In this document: positions 46,281-58,884 of the stretch, piece after piece
How positions within the stretch are numbered: the stretch's first letter is position 1
Layout: every line of letters starts with the position of its first letter
From: Rugalucina vietnamica
Taxonomy: Eukaryota; Mollusca; Bivalvia; Lucinida; Lucinidae
Reading direction: 5' to 3'
Assembly: GCA_964017185.1 (NCBI GenBank)
Contig: OZ024874.1
Location: forward strand, 54,787,356 to 54,851,355
DNA length: 64,000 nt
The notes under the pieces: model-generated
What the model was told of the DNA's origin: nothing
Database searches by the model: none
Seen by the model: only the letters and a program-made list of their open reading frames with translations
Translations under genes and position numbers: made by a program

Positions 46281-46445
46281 CTAGTGTCAAAATTCACGGC
46301 ACCATTTTGGTGCATATGTATTACACATGCTGACAACAGAGCTACATGTACAACACCTTGATCATTTTTAACCTTATGGGCATTTTTTGCGTCCGGAATC
46401 GGGCGAGCATAAATGCGCATAAGCTTCTTACTCAATCAGAATTTA

Positions 46446-46625
46446 CATAAATAATAAATTTAATTGGTTTGTTGATTTGCGGTTTAACGTTAATCCAACA
46501 GCAAAGGTAATATGGAAACGAGACATCAGTTTATAGTATCATCCGACAGACTTAAGGATCCCGGGATCAAACCCGCGGTCCCTGGTTTAAAAGGACGAAC
46601 AACACATGCCGTTAACACTAACTGT
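46446..46625 (-). repeat. tRNA-Thr-like SINE, reverse (copy 2)
   Basis: Counterpart of 38466-38612 with the same CCCGGGATCAAACCCGCGG block. Confidence 0.65.
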
Positions 46626-48019
46626 TTTCGGCTTGTCAAGCAGCAATGTGGTTTGATAACTGATCCTGCTTGATAAAATCTTGTTTTTTTTTTCAAAGGG
46701 CCGTGGGACAAAAATTCAACAGCCAAACACAGCACAATATTAGGTTCACGGATGTTGTTTCGTTTGTTTACATATAAAAAGCCGGTAAATTGAGCACGTA
46801 AAATGTCTGCGTGATATACTGTGCATGAATATGTATATTCAGGAATTGTCTATCAGTATAAGCACCATCGTAAATGCCTGCGATACAACAAAAGTCCTTA
46901 CAGCAAAGATTGATGCAACATCGCATTACATGTGATAAAATGGAGTAATTGAAAGAAGCAATATCGCTTTGGCAACAAACATCACCAAGACAATGAACAC
47001 TTCGTCGTAGGTTGCTGCCCAATTGATCAGTCTTACAATCACAGGTGACACAAACCAAATTCTGCTTGTGGGTGTGCCAAGTCGTTTTCTCAGGGTTCTC
47101 CTCTCTCCCCCCACCTTGTTACTGATTTATCCGTCTCATATGAACTAAAATAATCTTGAACGGGGCGAAAATTGTATAAAAACGAAATTATGATCTGAAA
47201 TGAGCACAATCAGACTCTTATCTGTAATCAAGTAACAATATAATGACCTGGAATCGATACAATTAAATTTCACATCCTCACTAAGGTGGGCGTAGTGTAA
47301 TTCTGGGCCCTGATTAGATTTTAACAGATAGCAAAACTTCTCCGATGTTACTCGCGCCTATAAGAGAAAAAAAAATGCATTTACATTCCATCATGCACGC
47401 ATGCTTAATGTAAACCATATAACGAGGAATATTCGGGGTCTCACGTGCAAATAACAACTATTTACATACTGGACCCTGGTCTCGACCGAAAGACGGAGTT
47501 ACGCGTTGGATTGAACGCGCGGCCCGTTTTACGAGGCGACTGACTGAACCACTACGACATGGAGTCCTTTATGGAAACACTTTAGCAACTCATAAAAATA
47601 ATATTGTGTTAGTTTTATTTTAATCATATTTATTTGAATTCAACCAGGTAAACAACACGCATACAATATCACACAGAATAAATATGGGTCAAAAAGAAAA
47701 CTTATGTCTTGCCAAATTAATTTACTACATCGTAACCAGCACACTGGATATGGCTGAATTACTGTTGAAGGTCTACAATAAACAAAATTAGTTGTGTGGC
47801 TTGGCGAAATGTAGCTACATGTAGGATGTTGCCTCTATCGCACTTCGTATGGCATGCAGATGACTGTCGAATGAGCGAAACTTCGACATCAAGCTGATAA
47901 TCTGTTTGAAATATAAACAGAATGAAATATATTCGCTCACGAGACAGCACGTGAAACTGTAGTTTTACATCTAATAAACACAGATATACATGTATCTGAA
48001 CATGTACACTATACTATTT

Positions 48020-48263
48020 GATTTATTGTCTTGCGCATTTTAGTTCAGTTTTACGTCCCTTTCAAGATTATTTCAGCTCACCAATCAGTAGGTGGGGTGA
48101 AAACGTGAGCACCCTAAGAAAAACCACATGGCACTCCCGCAAGTTGAACTTGTCTTGTATCATATGTGGCGAGTGTGGGGCTCGAACACACACAAGACAC
48201 AGCGGTGAGACGAACGAGTGATTAAGAAACAGCGCTCTCAACCGCTCGGCCACGGGGGCCGCT
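48020..48263 (-). repeat. tRNA-derived SINE in right end of giant copy 2
   Basis: Counterpart of 39838-40082 at the same site in the inverted end. Confidence 0.8.
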
Positions 48264-48878
48264 AAGTCATTAGAGGCGGTCAACATATCCTAGCCGCATT
48301 ATCTGTACCAGCCTTCAGAAAATAAATGTTGACGTGAGGATCGGTCGCGGGTCCGCTCTTCTGCCGATTACGATCAAGCTACCTGCTTAAATCGGTGAAA
48401 AGACAAGACGACTTAGTGAAAAACCTATACGTGCGGACTGCCTTCTCATTACATACTTAAATCCACAAATTAACGATTTAAGTATTAAATGCAGTAGTGC
48501 ATTTTGTGAGTTTTGCATTTTTTTCTTTTCTTTTCTTTTTCATTTTCTAAGCTATATTGTCACAGATGCGAAAAAAGGAAGCAATTAAGAATAGGAAAAG
48601 AATTTTTGTCCTAGCCGGACTCGAACCCAGGACCTTTTGGTTTTATTCCATACATGCTACCTACTGAGCTACAGAGTAAGACGACGTGGACTATTTCTTT
48701 TTTGCCTGTCTTGTTTAATTGGTCTCCGTTAGGCTATAGGTAGTTTTTACCAAGTAATTATTCATATCGCCCCTCGTCATCGTCTCAAATATGCCCTCAC
48801 GAGTCGTCCCCCATCACACCGAAAATCGTAACCGCACGCGCCAGCAACATTTACGTTCAAAAGTGAAAAATGTCTATT

Positions 48879-49595
48879 TCCTTATCAACAAGGTACTGAA
48901 TAATAATATTCTTGATTTCATGTTTTAACATAGATGTTTTAACACTGGACAGCTTATAATGAAAGCTCACTCTTTTCTGACCAAGTTTAACCGCTCTTGA
49001 GAAGGCACAGCAATGGAATCTTCAAGTTTGAATGACATGATTGCTTTTTGCTGGTATGTCAAACAGTGATTATTCTTTCAAATTCAGAATTAGTTTTGTG
49101 CATAGAATGTTCCGATCCCGGGAGACCCCAAAATGTTACGCTTATCTGTTACGAGCAAGCGTAACTAGACAAAATAACGATATTTTAAACCCTCAACGCC
49201 CTCAAAATATTATCGAGGATCTGGCTAATCCAGAAAAGAACAACCAAAAGTTTTAAACTTAATAATTTAATCAGACAAATAAACAAATAAATGCAATCAA
49301 TACAAATAAATAAATGAATGAATATATAAATAAGTAAAAAAAAATAAATGACTTACAAGACAAGTGTCTAAATAAATCCTTGTCCTTCAAAATTTTAGTC
49401 CACTGATTTCCTCAATCCAGTTCCCAGAATTCAAGTCCATATGAGCACAATATATATGAAATAAAAATAAGCTATTTCAGTTTCATCTGGAATTTTCTTA
49501 GCCTATCTATAATGTGTTTATAACTTCTTAATTATATAATAGTTATAAAAATAATCTATCACTTGAAGTTCTAGACTCTTTAAATTCTGGCAAGA
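48879..49595. other. No gene seen
   Basis: AT-rich sequence with an AAATAAATGAATG-like run at 49270-49350. The 71-codon frame at 49041-49256 has no recognisable domain and no repeat match. Confidence 0.4.
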
Positions 49596-49599
49596 CAGA

Positions 49600-50245
49600 G
49601 GTCCTGAAGAAAGCAGGGATGAAAAGCATGCATACCGTCTTAAAGCTAGCAAAGCTAAGATGGACTGGCAATGTTATAAGAATGCCTGATGAGCGACTTC
49701 CAAAGAAAGTCTTCTATGGAGAACCACAGGAGGGAAAGCGCTCTCAAGGTGGTCACATTACGAAAACATGCCCATGCAATATACAGAGATTTTTCAAGTT
49801 GTAAAAAATGATAATTTTCAGCAGAATTTCCATGGTATTTTTCTTATTTTTGCTCAAAACATAGATTGTGGGTACTCGTTAGAACCGCCTCGCCGAGGCG
49901 GTTCTAACGAGTACCCACAATCTATGTTTTGGAGCAAAAATAAGAAAAATAAGTTTACCCCTCCATACCCCAGTTTTGCTATATAAAAGTGGGGTTTAAG
50001 GGGGTACATATTGCACGGACATGTTTTCCTGATGAGAAGAAACGCTACAAAGTCTCTGAAGGATTTCGATATACCAATGGGTCTTGGGAACAGACTGCAC
50101 AGGAGCGATCAAAGTGGCGAAGTCACAACTCTTTATGAAAGAAAGTGAATATGTGAAGCAGAAAGAAAGCGCAGAGCACGCAAAGCCAAGACCAATGGGC
50201 CACCAGCAGATCCCATGACATTGGCTTGCTCTACTTGCAGATAGA
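49600..50245 (+). mobile_element. LINE ORF2 tail, interrupted by a MITE
   Basis: Left part reads LKLAKLRWTGNVIRMPDERL, then KKVFYGEPQEGKRSQGG. After the MITE it continues with KKRYK, then GSWEQTAQERSKW, and a basic segment (ERKRRARKAKTNGPP) ending near a CSTCR motif. This is the C-terminal region after reverse transcriptase in a common invertebrate LINE. There is a small internal loss after KKRYK. The upstream part is missing. Confidence 0.75.
49756..50034. mobile_element. MITE family C, full copy with near-perfect cruciform
   Basis: 279 bp. Ends CATTACGAAAACATGCCC and GGACATGTTTTCCTGATG. The central palindrome (49856-49930) has 37-bp arms without mismatch around one base; past one bulge it extends to about 49837-49951. 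It sits inside the LINE tail, giving relative ages. Confidence 0.9.
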
Positions 50246-50394
50246 CCTAGTCATTCATCAACAAACTCATCTATACACATGAACCTTATTCATGAAATAA
50301 TGAGGGACGAACGACCACAAATTCTGGACAAAATAAAATATACAATCAGGGTTACTCCCCTTTGATCATTCTTGGAAAAATCTATCATATAACA

Positions 50395-50575
50395 AGGACC
50401 CTAACCTCACTCTCATTTTCTGCAGTGGGTCACAACATTTAGTTAGTTGTTCGGTCCTCGTGGTGAATCTCTAACTAGTCAATGAATTATCAAGGACAAA
50501 CAAATAAATGACGATAACCACCATGATGAAACAAAAAGAGGACTCACAGATTCAGTAGGCTACCCGACGATGGAG
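50395..50575 (-). repeat. Partial reverse copy of the 44592 retroposon
   Basis: On the minus strand it carries GGTGAATCTCTAACTAGTC-type text in reverse, plus GACTCACAGATTCAGTAGGC, corresponding to the left half of 44592-45085. Confidence 0.65.
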
Positions 50576-51007
50576 ATCCCTGGTCGCCCAATAGTATGCT
50601 TACCAAGAAACCGTATGGCTAGACTAAGTAATAATTCTGCCATTAGCTCAGTTGGGGATGTGAACGTCAACTTGAACAAACAAGCACACGCACAAATGCA
50701 CAAAACTAAGACGAACAAACAATATGAGTGTACAAGGTAGGTTTGCTTATGACTGGTAATCATAGCTTTTCCATGACATACATATCGCACATTGATGTTA
50801 GATAAACAAATCTATTAAACTTAATTTAAACCAGATGCTTATTTTCCGAGAAAATGCAAAATGTAATCATAACAGATCCGAGATGTAATCACAAAATTTA
50901 TTTGCACATTAACCCGTAGATTGACCTTCCAACAATTTGTCGACATGACATTCCTGGTTGTTCTTTACTAATGTAATGCACCCGAACTCTCGGGGCTTAT
51001 GATTTTT

Positions 51008-51175
51008 GTTTGTATTGAGGTTTAACGTCCCAGTCAACAATTTTTCAGTCATGTCGGGACGGAGCCAACGCTTCCTGAGTTTAACCAGTACTTTAGGGAG
51101 TTAATGTTGCTCAATGACACAACGCGGTAATACGCCTGTGGGTTTATGAGGATGATCCAATACAGAATAAGACCT
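51008..51175 (+). repeat. SINE-like fragment
   Basis: GAGGTTTAACGTCCCAGTC and TTTTTCAGTCATGTCGGGAC form a tail-like block related to mollusc SINE tails. No tRNA-like head was found. Confidence 0.4.
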
Positions 51176-51182
51176 CTTTAGC

Positions 51183-52004
51183 CCCTGTCAGACCAGGAGG
51201 CGTTTCCATGGCGTTCTTAAATTATCCAGAACGCCGCGAGAACAAGAATATATGATTTTATTTGTGAAAACAAGGAAGTAATGGCGTCCTCACCGTGTCC
51301 TCGTCGCGTCCAGGGCGTTGCTACGGAGTTCCCCACTGCGTTCTATCGCGTTCCTGCGGAGTTCTAGGTGGCGTTTCATGGTGCTTGCACGACGTTAAAT
51401 TTTCACTGCGCTTGCGCGGCGCTCTTGGAGTATGCAGTACTATGCACAAGTAGTAAACCAGTTTGTTGTTCGATAGACATAGTGAAAGAAATTATTTAAT
51501 GTACATCTCATTTAAATAGTATTTTTGTTTGCTTTTATCATATTTAAAGTTTTGTTCATCTATTTTTTGTATTTTTATAAAACTCCATTGGAAGCTCCAC
51601 GCGAGCAACATGAACGCCGTGAAAACGCCTTGCAAACACCACAGAAGCGCAGTAAGATTAATGACACGCTGTGAAAGCGCCATAGACGCGGCGTATAAGC
51701 GCGGTTTAAACGCAGTGAGATCGCGATGGACGCCATAACATCTCCATTGAAACGCCATGGACTACCACGGCGTTTGCACTACGATCGGCTACCACGGCGT
51801 TTGCACTACGATCGCACTGCGCACGCGGAGTTTCTGGCGCGTTGATGAAATTCTCACTTGCGTTACGAGTGACGGCGTTGTTTTCAGCATGTCCAAAAGC
51901 ATCGCCGATTCTTGGCGTTCTAGGATTTCACACGACGCTCGAAGGAGATAAACGTTTTTGTAGAACGTCGCGAGAGCGCCGTGAGAACGCCACCTTGATG
52001 TGAC
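51183..52004. mobile_element. GC-rich fold-back element with repeated GCG/AACGCC motifs
   Basis: Ends CTGTCAGACCAGGAGGCGTT and AACGCCACCTTGATGTGACAG are imperfect inverted repeats of about 21 bp. The body is packed with degenerate GGCGTTC, GAACGCC, GCGAGA-CGC and CACGGCGTT motifs on both strands, around an AT-rich centre (51480-51580). ORFs on both strands are shadows of the motif. It is followed by 41 T. Confidence 0.65.

Positions 52005-52006
<2 letters not shown>

Positions 52007-52047
<41 letters not shown>
52007..52047. repeat. Poly-T tract (41 T)
   Basis: Uninterrupted T run directly after the fold-back element. Confidence 0.85.
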
Positions 52048-52049
<2 letters not shown>

Positions 52050-52860
52050 CTATATTTCTCGCTTTTTATTTTAAAGGTACACATGTAATCTCTATTACAG
52101 AGCACGTTTTATCAAATTTCCTAGATAAGTTTGGTTGCTGTGGTTAAGTTAGAACTGTTCGTGGCCGTGATTTCAAAAAGTTAGATCCTAGTGGATTACT
52201 GGAAGAAAAAACAACTCCACCTCCCGGATATAAGTAATATCAAAGTACTTTACATAATACGTTATATTCCTAGAACCATTACAGTCTTAGGACTAGATCC
52301 TTTTCAGAGCACAGATTTGTGCCCGTAAATCTCAATAGAAAAGATATTGTCAAAATATTCTCCGGCAATTTTGAATGCTTTCTTGTTCAGCCACTGTTCC
52401 TGTCACTACTGGGTTATAAGTCACAATCAGCATTTATGTTCTGTTCAATGAGTTTTCCCTTTTGCAAAATATTATAGCACAGTGTCAGTGTAAAAAGAAT
52501 GTGACTAGACTGTCCATGCATGTGGAGTTCATTTTATGCTTTTTTACATCCTAAAGGACTTGTTTTATATCAAATGCAGCTTGTAGCATTTCAGTTTATA
52601 AACTGTATTCATACCTAGAACTTTTCTATGCAAGGGTATATGGCTATCTAATAGCATTATCTTTCTGTTCTTGAAAAATTGTAATTGTTTCAAGATAAAA
52701 ATTGTCAGCTGAGTTGATTTATGCAATTGTGGCTGGGGCACTTAGTCTCTAGATTACAGACTTTGCACCAATCACAAACCTTAGCTCATTTGTAGAGTCA
52801 AAACGTACTTGAGACTTCTCACGTTTCGTTGAAACGCGCAAATCTATTTCTTCCTCTTTT
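52048..52860. other. No gene seen
   Basis: AT-rich, apparently unique sequence without an ORF of note. It may be the upstream region of the possible gene starting at 53380. Confidence 0.35.
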
Positions 52861-52867
52861 TCCTCCT

Positions 52868-52926
52868 CCTCCTCCTTCTTCTTCTTCTTCTTCTTCTTCT
52901 TCTTCTTCTTCTTCTCCTTCTTCTTT
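52868..52926. repeat. (TTC)n microsatellite
   Basis: CTT/TTC triplets with CCT interruptions. The serine-rich ORF across it is an artefact. Confidence 0.85.
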
Positions 52927-53379
52927 CTTCTACTTCGTCAAAAGGAAAGTCGGATCAAATGAATATAAGGCAGTTATTCGCTTGTGGGCCGTTGTGGCAG
53001 AAGAAAAATATTTACATATCAGGCGTTCTAAAAGACAGCCAGTTTTCTTTTAATGCAAACAAACGGTTTGGATTATCAGCCGTAGAAGTGCAACTCAATC
53101 GGTCCTCAATTGACTGGATTCTAGATCCCCGAATTCCAAGCCTTTATGCATCTCATGGCTGTGTGACATCGGGTTTTATCGAGGCACAACACATAATTAT
53201 ACTTTTGGCATAAACCACTTTGTTTAGCGGCCTATCATAATCAACAAGGAAGAAAAAATAACACTATAAAAATAAACTCCTTGAGAGAAACCGGAGTCTG
53301 ACCTGTAGATAAGACTTCAGACTGTGAGAAAATACAGCGCTAGTTGTTATAGGGTAACAGAAGATTGGGTTATAGAATC

Positions 53380-53435
53380 ATGGGCACCCTCGGGGTACTC
53401 GTGCTTTGGATGACGGGCATTGTGGCGTGTGTAAG
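53380..53435 (+). CDS. Possible first coding exon with signal peptide
   Basis: ATG 53380 in a good start context (ATCATGG) opens a frame reading MGTLGVLVLWMTGIVACVR, a hydrophobic stretch ending in small residues, as in a signal peptide. It ends at a strong donor, GTAAG then GTAAGG (GT at 53436), leaving phase 2. No following exon was found in the remaining 10 kb, which is mostly transposon, so the intron would be long and the rest of the gene outside the window. A random match is possible. Confidence 0.35.
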
Positions 53436-53589
53436 GTAAGGCTCAATTCTTTTATCATTTTTTATGGCTAGATAAAAAAAAGTAAACGCTTCATTTACGA
53501 CATTGATACCATTGTACACTTGGCAAAAATGCCAACGCATCAGCATTAAAAATTTAATAAATTTCTTTTGATTAAAGATTTTGCTTTTA

Positions 53590-53900
53590 AATTTTTTTTA
53601 TTTTTATATTTTTCTTTAGATCCTTTGGGATCAGTGAATGTATATGAAGTATTTCAAATTTTTATATGTTAAGAATCATCTTCTTAACAGTATTTTGATT
53701 ATTTGGCCCCTTTGGGAATGTGAGTCTTTGATTCAGACTACACAGATGTAAATTCTTCAAATTGCTGCAAAAGGTCTGTTTTATAAAGGGTCACTGATGA
53801 AGGTTCATTACCCGAAATTGTACAGTATGGCCCATCTTCTAGCTTTGTATGTTTACTGCTTCCAAAGGATCTAACAATTATTTTTATTTGCATACTGTTC
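53590..53900 (-). repeat. Family D relative
   Basis: Contains GATCCTTTGGGATCAGTGA, GGGTCACTGATGAAGGTTCA, TACCCGAAATTGTACAGTAT and TTTACTGCTTCCAAAGGATC, shared with 59190-59497 and, reversed, with 29.8-30.3 kb. Confidence 0.65.
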
Positions 53901-54146
53901 CTTGACGAGCATTTACGCACGACTAGATTATTTCAAATAAATCTAATAATGCGACCACGTCATAAGATCATGCAAATACAGGCTTTCTGCACGAGCTGTT
54001 CGTGGTGATTGTCTTTTGGCAATGTTTGAATGGAATAAGGTCGAATGGAAGTCGAAAAAAAAATAGTTCTCTCTGTGAGCGGCCGGCTTATTAGAGGTGG
54101 GGGGAGGGGGGCAGCTCGTCAAAAAGTAGATACGTTTGACTCATTT

Positions 54147-54215
54147 AAGCCTGCCGTCCCTTTTATGGGACAAAGGCAAACAGAATAGCCCCAGATGTGA
54201 CGCCGCAGAACGTGC
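54147..54215 (+). repeat. Hairpin element E fragment
   Basis: CCTGCCGTCCCTTTTATGGG, GGCAAACAGAATAGCCCC and GACGCCGCAGAACG match the left half of copies at 4044 and 5746. The right half is missing. Confidence 0.7.
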
Positions 54216-57200
54216 ACATGGTATTAAACTGGGCGTCGACAGATTCTTCTTATGTTGGCATTTTCTGTCACTTTTACTTCCGTAGATCATACGGTCGTCC
54301 TTGGACGTTGCCGCACTTTACAAAGATTCACATACAAATGTTTTGCTTCAAATCTTGAAGTATTACAAGTCTACAAACCCCATTATAGTGGAGCGGCTTA
54401 GTGAGAGATTTTGAGGAAATACTTCAGTTGATGATACAAGCATGAAATTTTCACCATATGTTCTTTACATGACACACATTAAATTCTGATCCCTAGCCAC
54501 TTGAAATTCTGCCATTTTCAAGATGGCCGCCAAAAAAACAAAACGGCCGACGGTTGTGAAAGGTGTACATGTAGTAAATTGCTCATATCTTAGGTTCTTT
54601 TCATCATAGAACAACAATATTGATACCATAATGAAGCTAAATGATTGTGCTTTCAAATAAAGTTCCAATATGCAAATTACCTAATTTTCATATTTATGAA
54701 TATTAATGAGATCTTACTTTTTTGGCTTAAAATTGAGAAAAAAAAAAACACATCTTATTTTCTGAACGATTAAAAATATTAAATGAAATGGATCACTGTG
54801 GCTTTGATATTACTAGACCACAAATTATCATAAATTGACAAAAGCTAATTAGCATGTTCATGAATACTCATTTAAGAATATCTCATGACTTGTATGTCCT
54901 TACCTATCGGTTTGGTTTAGAAAATTCATACAGTAAATTGCTAATATCTTTGGTCCTGCTCATAATATAACAACAATATTAATACCAAAATGAAGCTAAA
55001 TGTTTGTTATTTCAAATAGAGTTCAAATATGCAAATTACCTCATTTACATATATATGAATATAAATGAGGTTTTTGTTTTGCTACAAACTTTAAAAAACA
55101 CATCTTATTCACTGAAAAATGTAAAATATTCCTGGTGTAGATTGTCTATAAATATCACTTTCATTGTAAAATAAATGTCATTAATATAAGATCTATGCCA
55201 TTGTGCTTTCCTTCAAAAAGTGGGAGCTAAGTCTTGAAGAATTTAATTTCTACATTTCAAACAGCATCATTCCTTTTTGTCACTATGACCTGTGCATAAT
55301 TCTGCGCAAGAATAAAGGGCGACGTGCATTAAGAGCCAAAAATAGCCCCCAACCGAGCTGAGTGACAATGTTGTGAAATATAGCCTTGTTATTGCTCTTC
55401 ATGAAAATAATAATAAAATATGTGTATGACCTTTCTTATAGGAATGACCTTGGGTCAAAGGTCATGACCCATTCAAAGCAATTTCAATATTGATATATCA
55501 GCTAATGGGAAAAGATGGTCATATTTCAGGTTTTACTTGTTGTAGACCACTGAAGTTGAAATCAATTTAGAGCTTACACACCTGCCTTGCATTAATTGGT
55601 GTTATAATGAAAATTATATTGAATTTTCATATTCATAAATATTAATAAAAACACTGAAAGTAATTGGAAAACAAGTAAGTCTGTTAGAACTTCATAACTT
55701 CATTAATTTCAGTTCAAACCATAGAATGATATGTTGCTATGGCGTCATTAATACTTCTGAACAAGTCATTCAATTACCATAAAGAAAAGTGGTCATGTCG
55801 AAATTCATGAATTTTAATGAAAAACAAAAATAAATGACTAAACTCATATCCATTTAAGGGTTGGCTTGTGATATTTTGACCTTCGTTACATACTTCAGAA
55901 AGAACATCACTGAAGCATTATAGTAAGAGGGACCTCCGTAATGTAAAAATGAGAGAAAAACCCATAAATTCTGCAAAAGTACATATGGATAATGCATATA
56001 TTCATGGTTTCCATAGCAACCGATACTACAGTTCCAATAAGTTGAATAAGTAATTACTCGTATTCAAATACTAACATTGTCAACCTAATATGTTATTAAC
56101 AATGCTTCGGCTTAGCATTTGAACCTAATCTGCATTCAATATGCAAAATATGAAATTTGCATATTCCATATTCATGAATATTGATGAAAACCATAGTGCT
56201 TTATCAGAAATTAACGAACAGAATAAAAATGTTTTGAGTGCCTTACAGATGTAAATGTACCTATATTGCACTTGTCCAATACCATCAATACCATACAGAG
56301 TCAACTTTATGCTAAGCCACTGTGGTTATGCAAAATTTCTAATTTGCATATTCATGAATATTAATGAAATCTTTAGAAAATACAGGAAAAAAACCAAATT
56401 AATACTGTTTACCACAACACACCCTTAATTCATCACATGTCTGCTATAGAATATTGAACAAGCATTAACTAAGAAATGGTTACAAACAAAACTTATTACA
56501 CTGATCAGAAGTGCAAATTATCTAATTTGAATACCACGAATTTGCATATGAATGATTATTTATTTTTATTCACCAAGTTATCGAATTAATCACAATTTCA
56601 AACTTTAACGATGCAAGTCTAGGATTCAACAGATATGACATGGGGATAAATCACTCAGCTTTGACTTATATGGATAGACAGATCGATTGATTGATGCCAC
56701 TGGTTCGATACTTTTGTGAATATTCAAATTTTCACATACATCCATTACATGTTAGGTCATGTACATCGCATTAATGATTAACGACAACTTGACACGATGC
56801 TGGTGTTTGACTTAAATAAGTATGTTTACGGTTTTCATTGAACTTTCTTTCAATATCTTATTTTCGGATCAATATTCATGAATATGCAAATATGGTTAAG
56901 TTCATACGGGCCCCATGTATGTAAGAATAGTCATATAATATTACTAACCAACAATTACATGCCAAAAAGATTGTTTTAAATTGAAATTAGTATTTTTGAA
57001 ATATTTACACTGAAGGCTTGTTTCAAATTCTATCTCAATTTCTTGTTTTTTTTTTTGTATCATCGTATTTATGAAAATGATACAGTGAATATGCAAAGTT
57101 AGCAAACTAGATTCTAGATATAGTATTTTGCATGATAGGACAGTCAAATCGTATAAATGACAACATGCCACAGTGATGGTGTGTGGAATATTTACGGATT

Positions 57201-58208
57201 TTATTGAAACCCCCCCCCCCCTCATTTTCAATGTCCTTTCATTTTATTTTCATGAATTTGCAAATTAGATTATTTTAATATTGGGCCATTGCAGGTTAGA
57301 AAATGAAAAATTGTATAACAAATGGACAACAACAAGCCGCAGTGATGAGTTGTGACTGGAATTAGTATATCTTAGAAGTCCATTGAATTTTTTTTCTTAA
57401 TTTCTCATATTTCTATAAATATTCATAAATATGCAAATGAGCTAATTTTTTATGCATAGATTCATTACGTGTTAGGGTATATCAAGTTGTTTCGCTTATC
57501 GACATGATGCGAAAATGGCTGTTTGTTATTGAAGTCAGTGTATTTTATGTTTTTTTTTTTTCTATTTATATATTTTCTATTATGATTCTATCAATACCGG
57601 TATTCATGAATATGCAAATTAGATGAATACATAATTTAGATATTTTACACAAGCTACAGCTGGATGAAAGGCCTAAGCATAAGCTTTAAAATGATACCAT
57701 GTTTAGTGAGCTAGGATAATCAGTAACTAAGTTATGTTTAATTTTGTAGGTATACCCCTATGTTCAAAAATCATATTTGTGGTTGCCGATCTGGCACAAC
57801 CACATGTCGTGACTGGTTTGTAGTTTGGAATCTACATGATCAAACTCCATATTTCTGAGATATTTTTATGTACCAATAGTTTGGTCAATGGTTGCGTAGT
57901 ATGCAAAACTTGTATTTTACCTGGTGCCTTATAGCAAAGTGAGGTGAACCTAAATGGGCTGGAAATACAATATACAATACAATACAAGTTGCTATGGAAA
58001 CCACGATTTTCTTCATAACACAAATAAGTGCGCCTTTGAAAAAAATCCCATTTTATTTCGGGGGTCCCAATCAACAATTTATGACCCATCAGAGGATGTC
58101 TTCTGGTGCTTGGTGGAATTAATTGGCACAAGGCCTTATAATAAAGGTGTCTTACTTTGAGTGAAATGCAGGTAATCTATAGAGCAATTTTTTAAGAATT
58201 AGGTATGG

Positions 58209-58301
58209 GCCCAGCTAAATACCAAAAAGATATTTTCACATTTAGTGCATCTTTGTAATACTAATCTTTTATGAAAATATCTTTTTGGTATTTAGCTGGG
58301 C
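58209..58301. repeat. Perfect 30-bp inverted repeat
   Basis: Arms 58209-58238 and 58272-58301 are exact mirrors (GCCCAGCTAAATACCAAAAA.. and its complement) around a 33-base loop. It lies inside the 54-62 kb element. A small MITE or RNA hairpin is possible. Confidence 0.8.
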
Positions 58302-58884
58302 TCTATGTAAACTTCTCTGTTAAACCTCTAAATTTCGGTCCAAAATTGTGATTTTCCTACTTTAGCCCATATTGGCGGCCATTTTGTGTAACCATAGCAA
58401 CCATAAAAGTGAAATCAATATTAAATTAAAACATTTGGACATTTCATCTATTAAAACATATAAGATAAAATGTCGTACAGATACTTTTATATTTTGGCTT
58501 TTGGGTGGGCCAGGAAACCCTGTTAATGCACGTCCCTCTTTATCTATAAGAAACCCAAATATTTCCGTTTTGTTTTCATTACATCTGATGAAGTTATTCC
58601 ATGATATTGGAGGTCTGCAGTTACCAATAACTTTTCGGTATACACCAGTTACTATTTTCTGCCTGGTCTCATCATTGAGACCATCTTGGCGATAAATAAA
58701 AATAACATACACCCTGGAATGGCATATGACTTAATATGAGGTCCGGGTTAGAATACTGTGACCATGTGTATTTGGAGAAAGCAATTAGCTAAGAACTTGC
58801 AAGTATGTTGTCGCCCATTCTGGTATGCTTGAAATGAGCCATACTGGCAATTATAAATAATTATGATTTTTTATTTCACTGATT

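Larger units (their letters stand above)
40712..48875. mobile_element. Giant inverted-repeat element, copy 2 (8.2 kb)
   Basis: Nearly letter-for-letter the same as copy 1 over long stretches, in the same direction, with the same ends. ATT flanks both sides (40709-40711 and 48876-48878). Compared with copy 1 it lacks MITE A, lacks about 255 bp corresponding to 34175-34430, and has extra sequences at 43789-44550, 44592-45090 and 46696-46953. These differences account for most of the length gap. No transposase-like ORF. Confidence 0.75.

Noticed and set aside
52829-53053. Serine-rich ORF
   Set aside because: Created by the (TTC)n microsatellite.
57954-58160. Facing ORFs of 68 and 99 codons
   Set aside because: No domain, no splice context, inside the AT-rich giant element.
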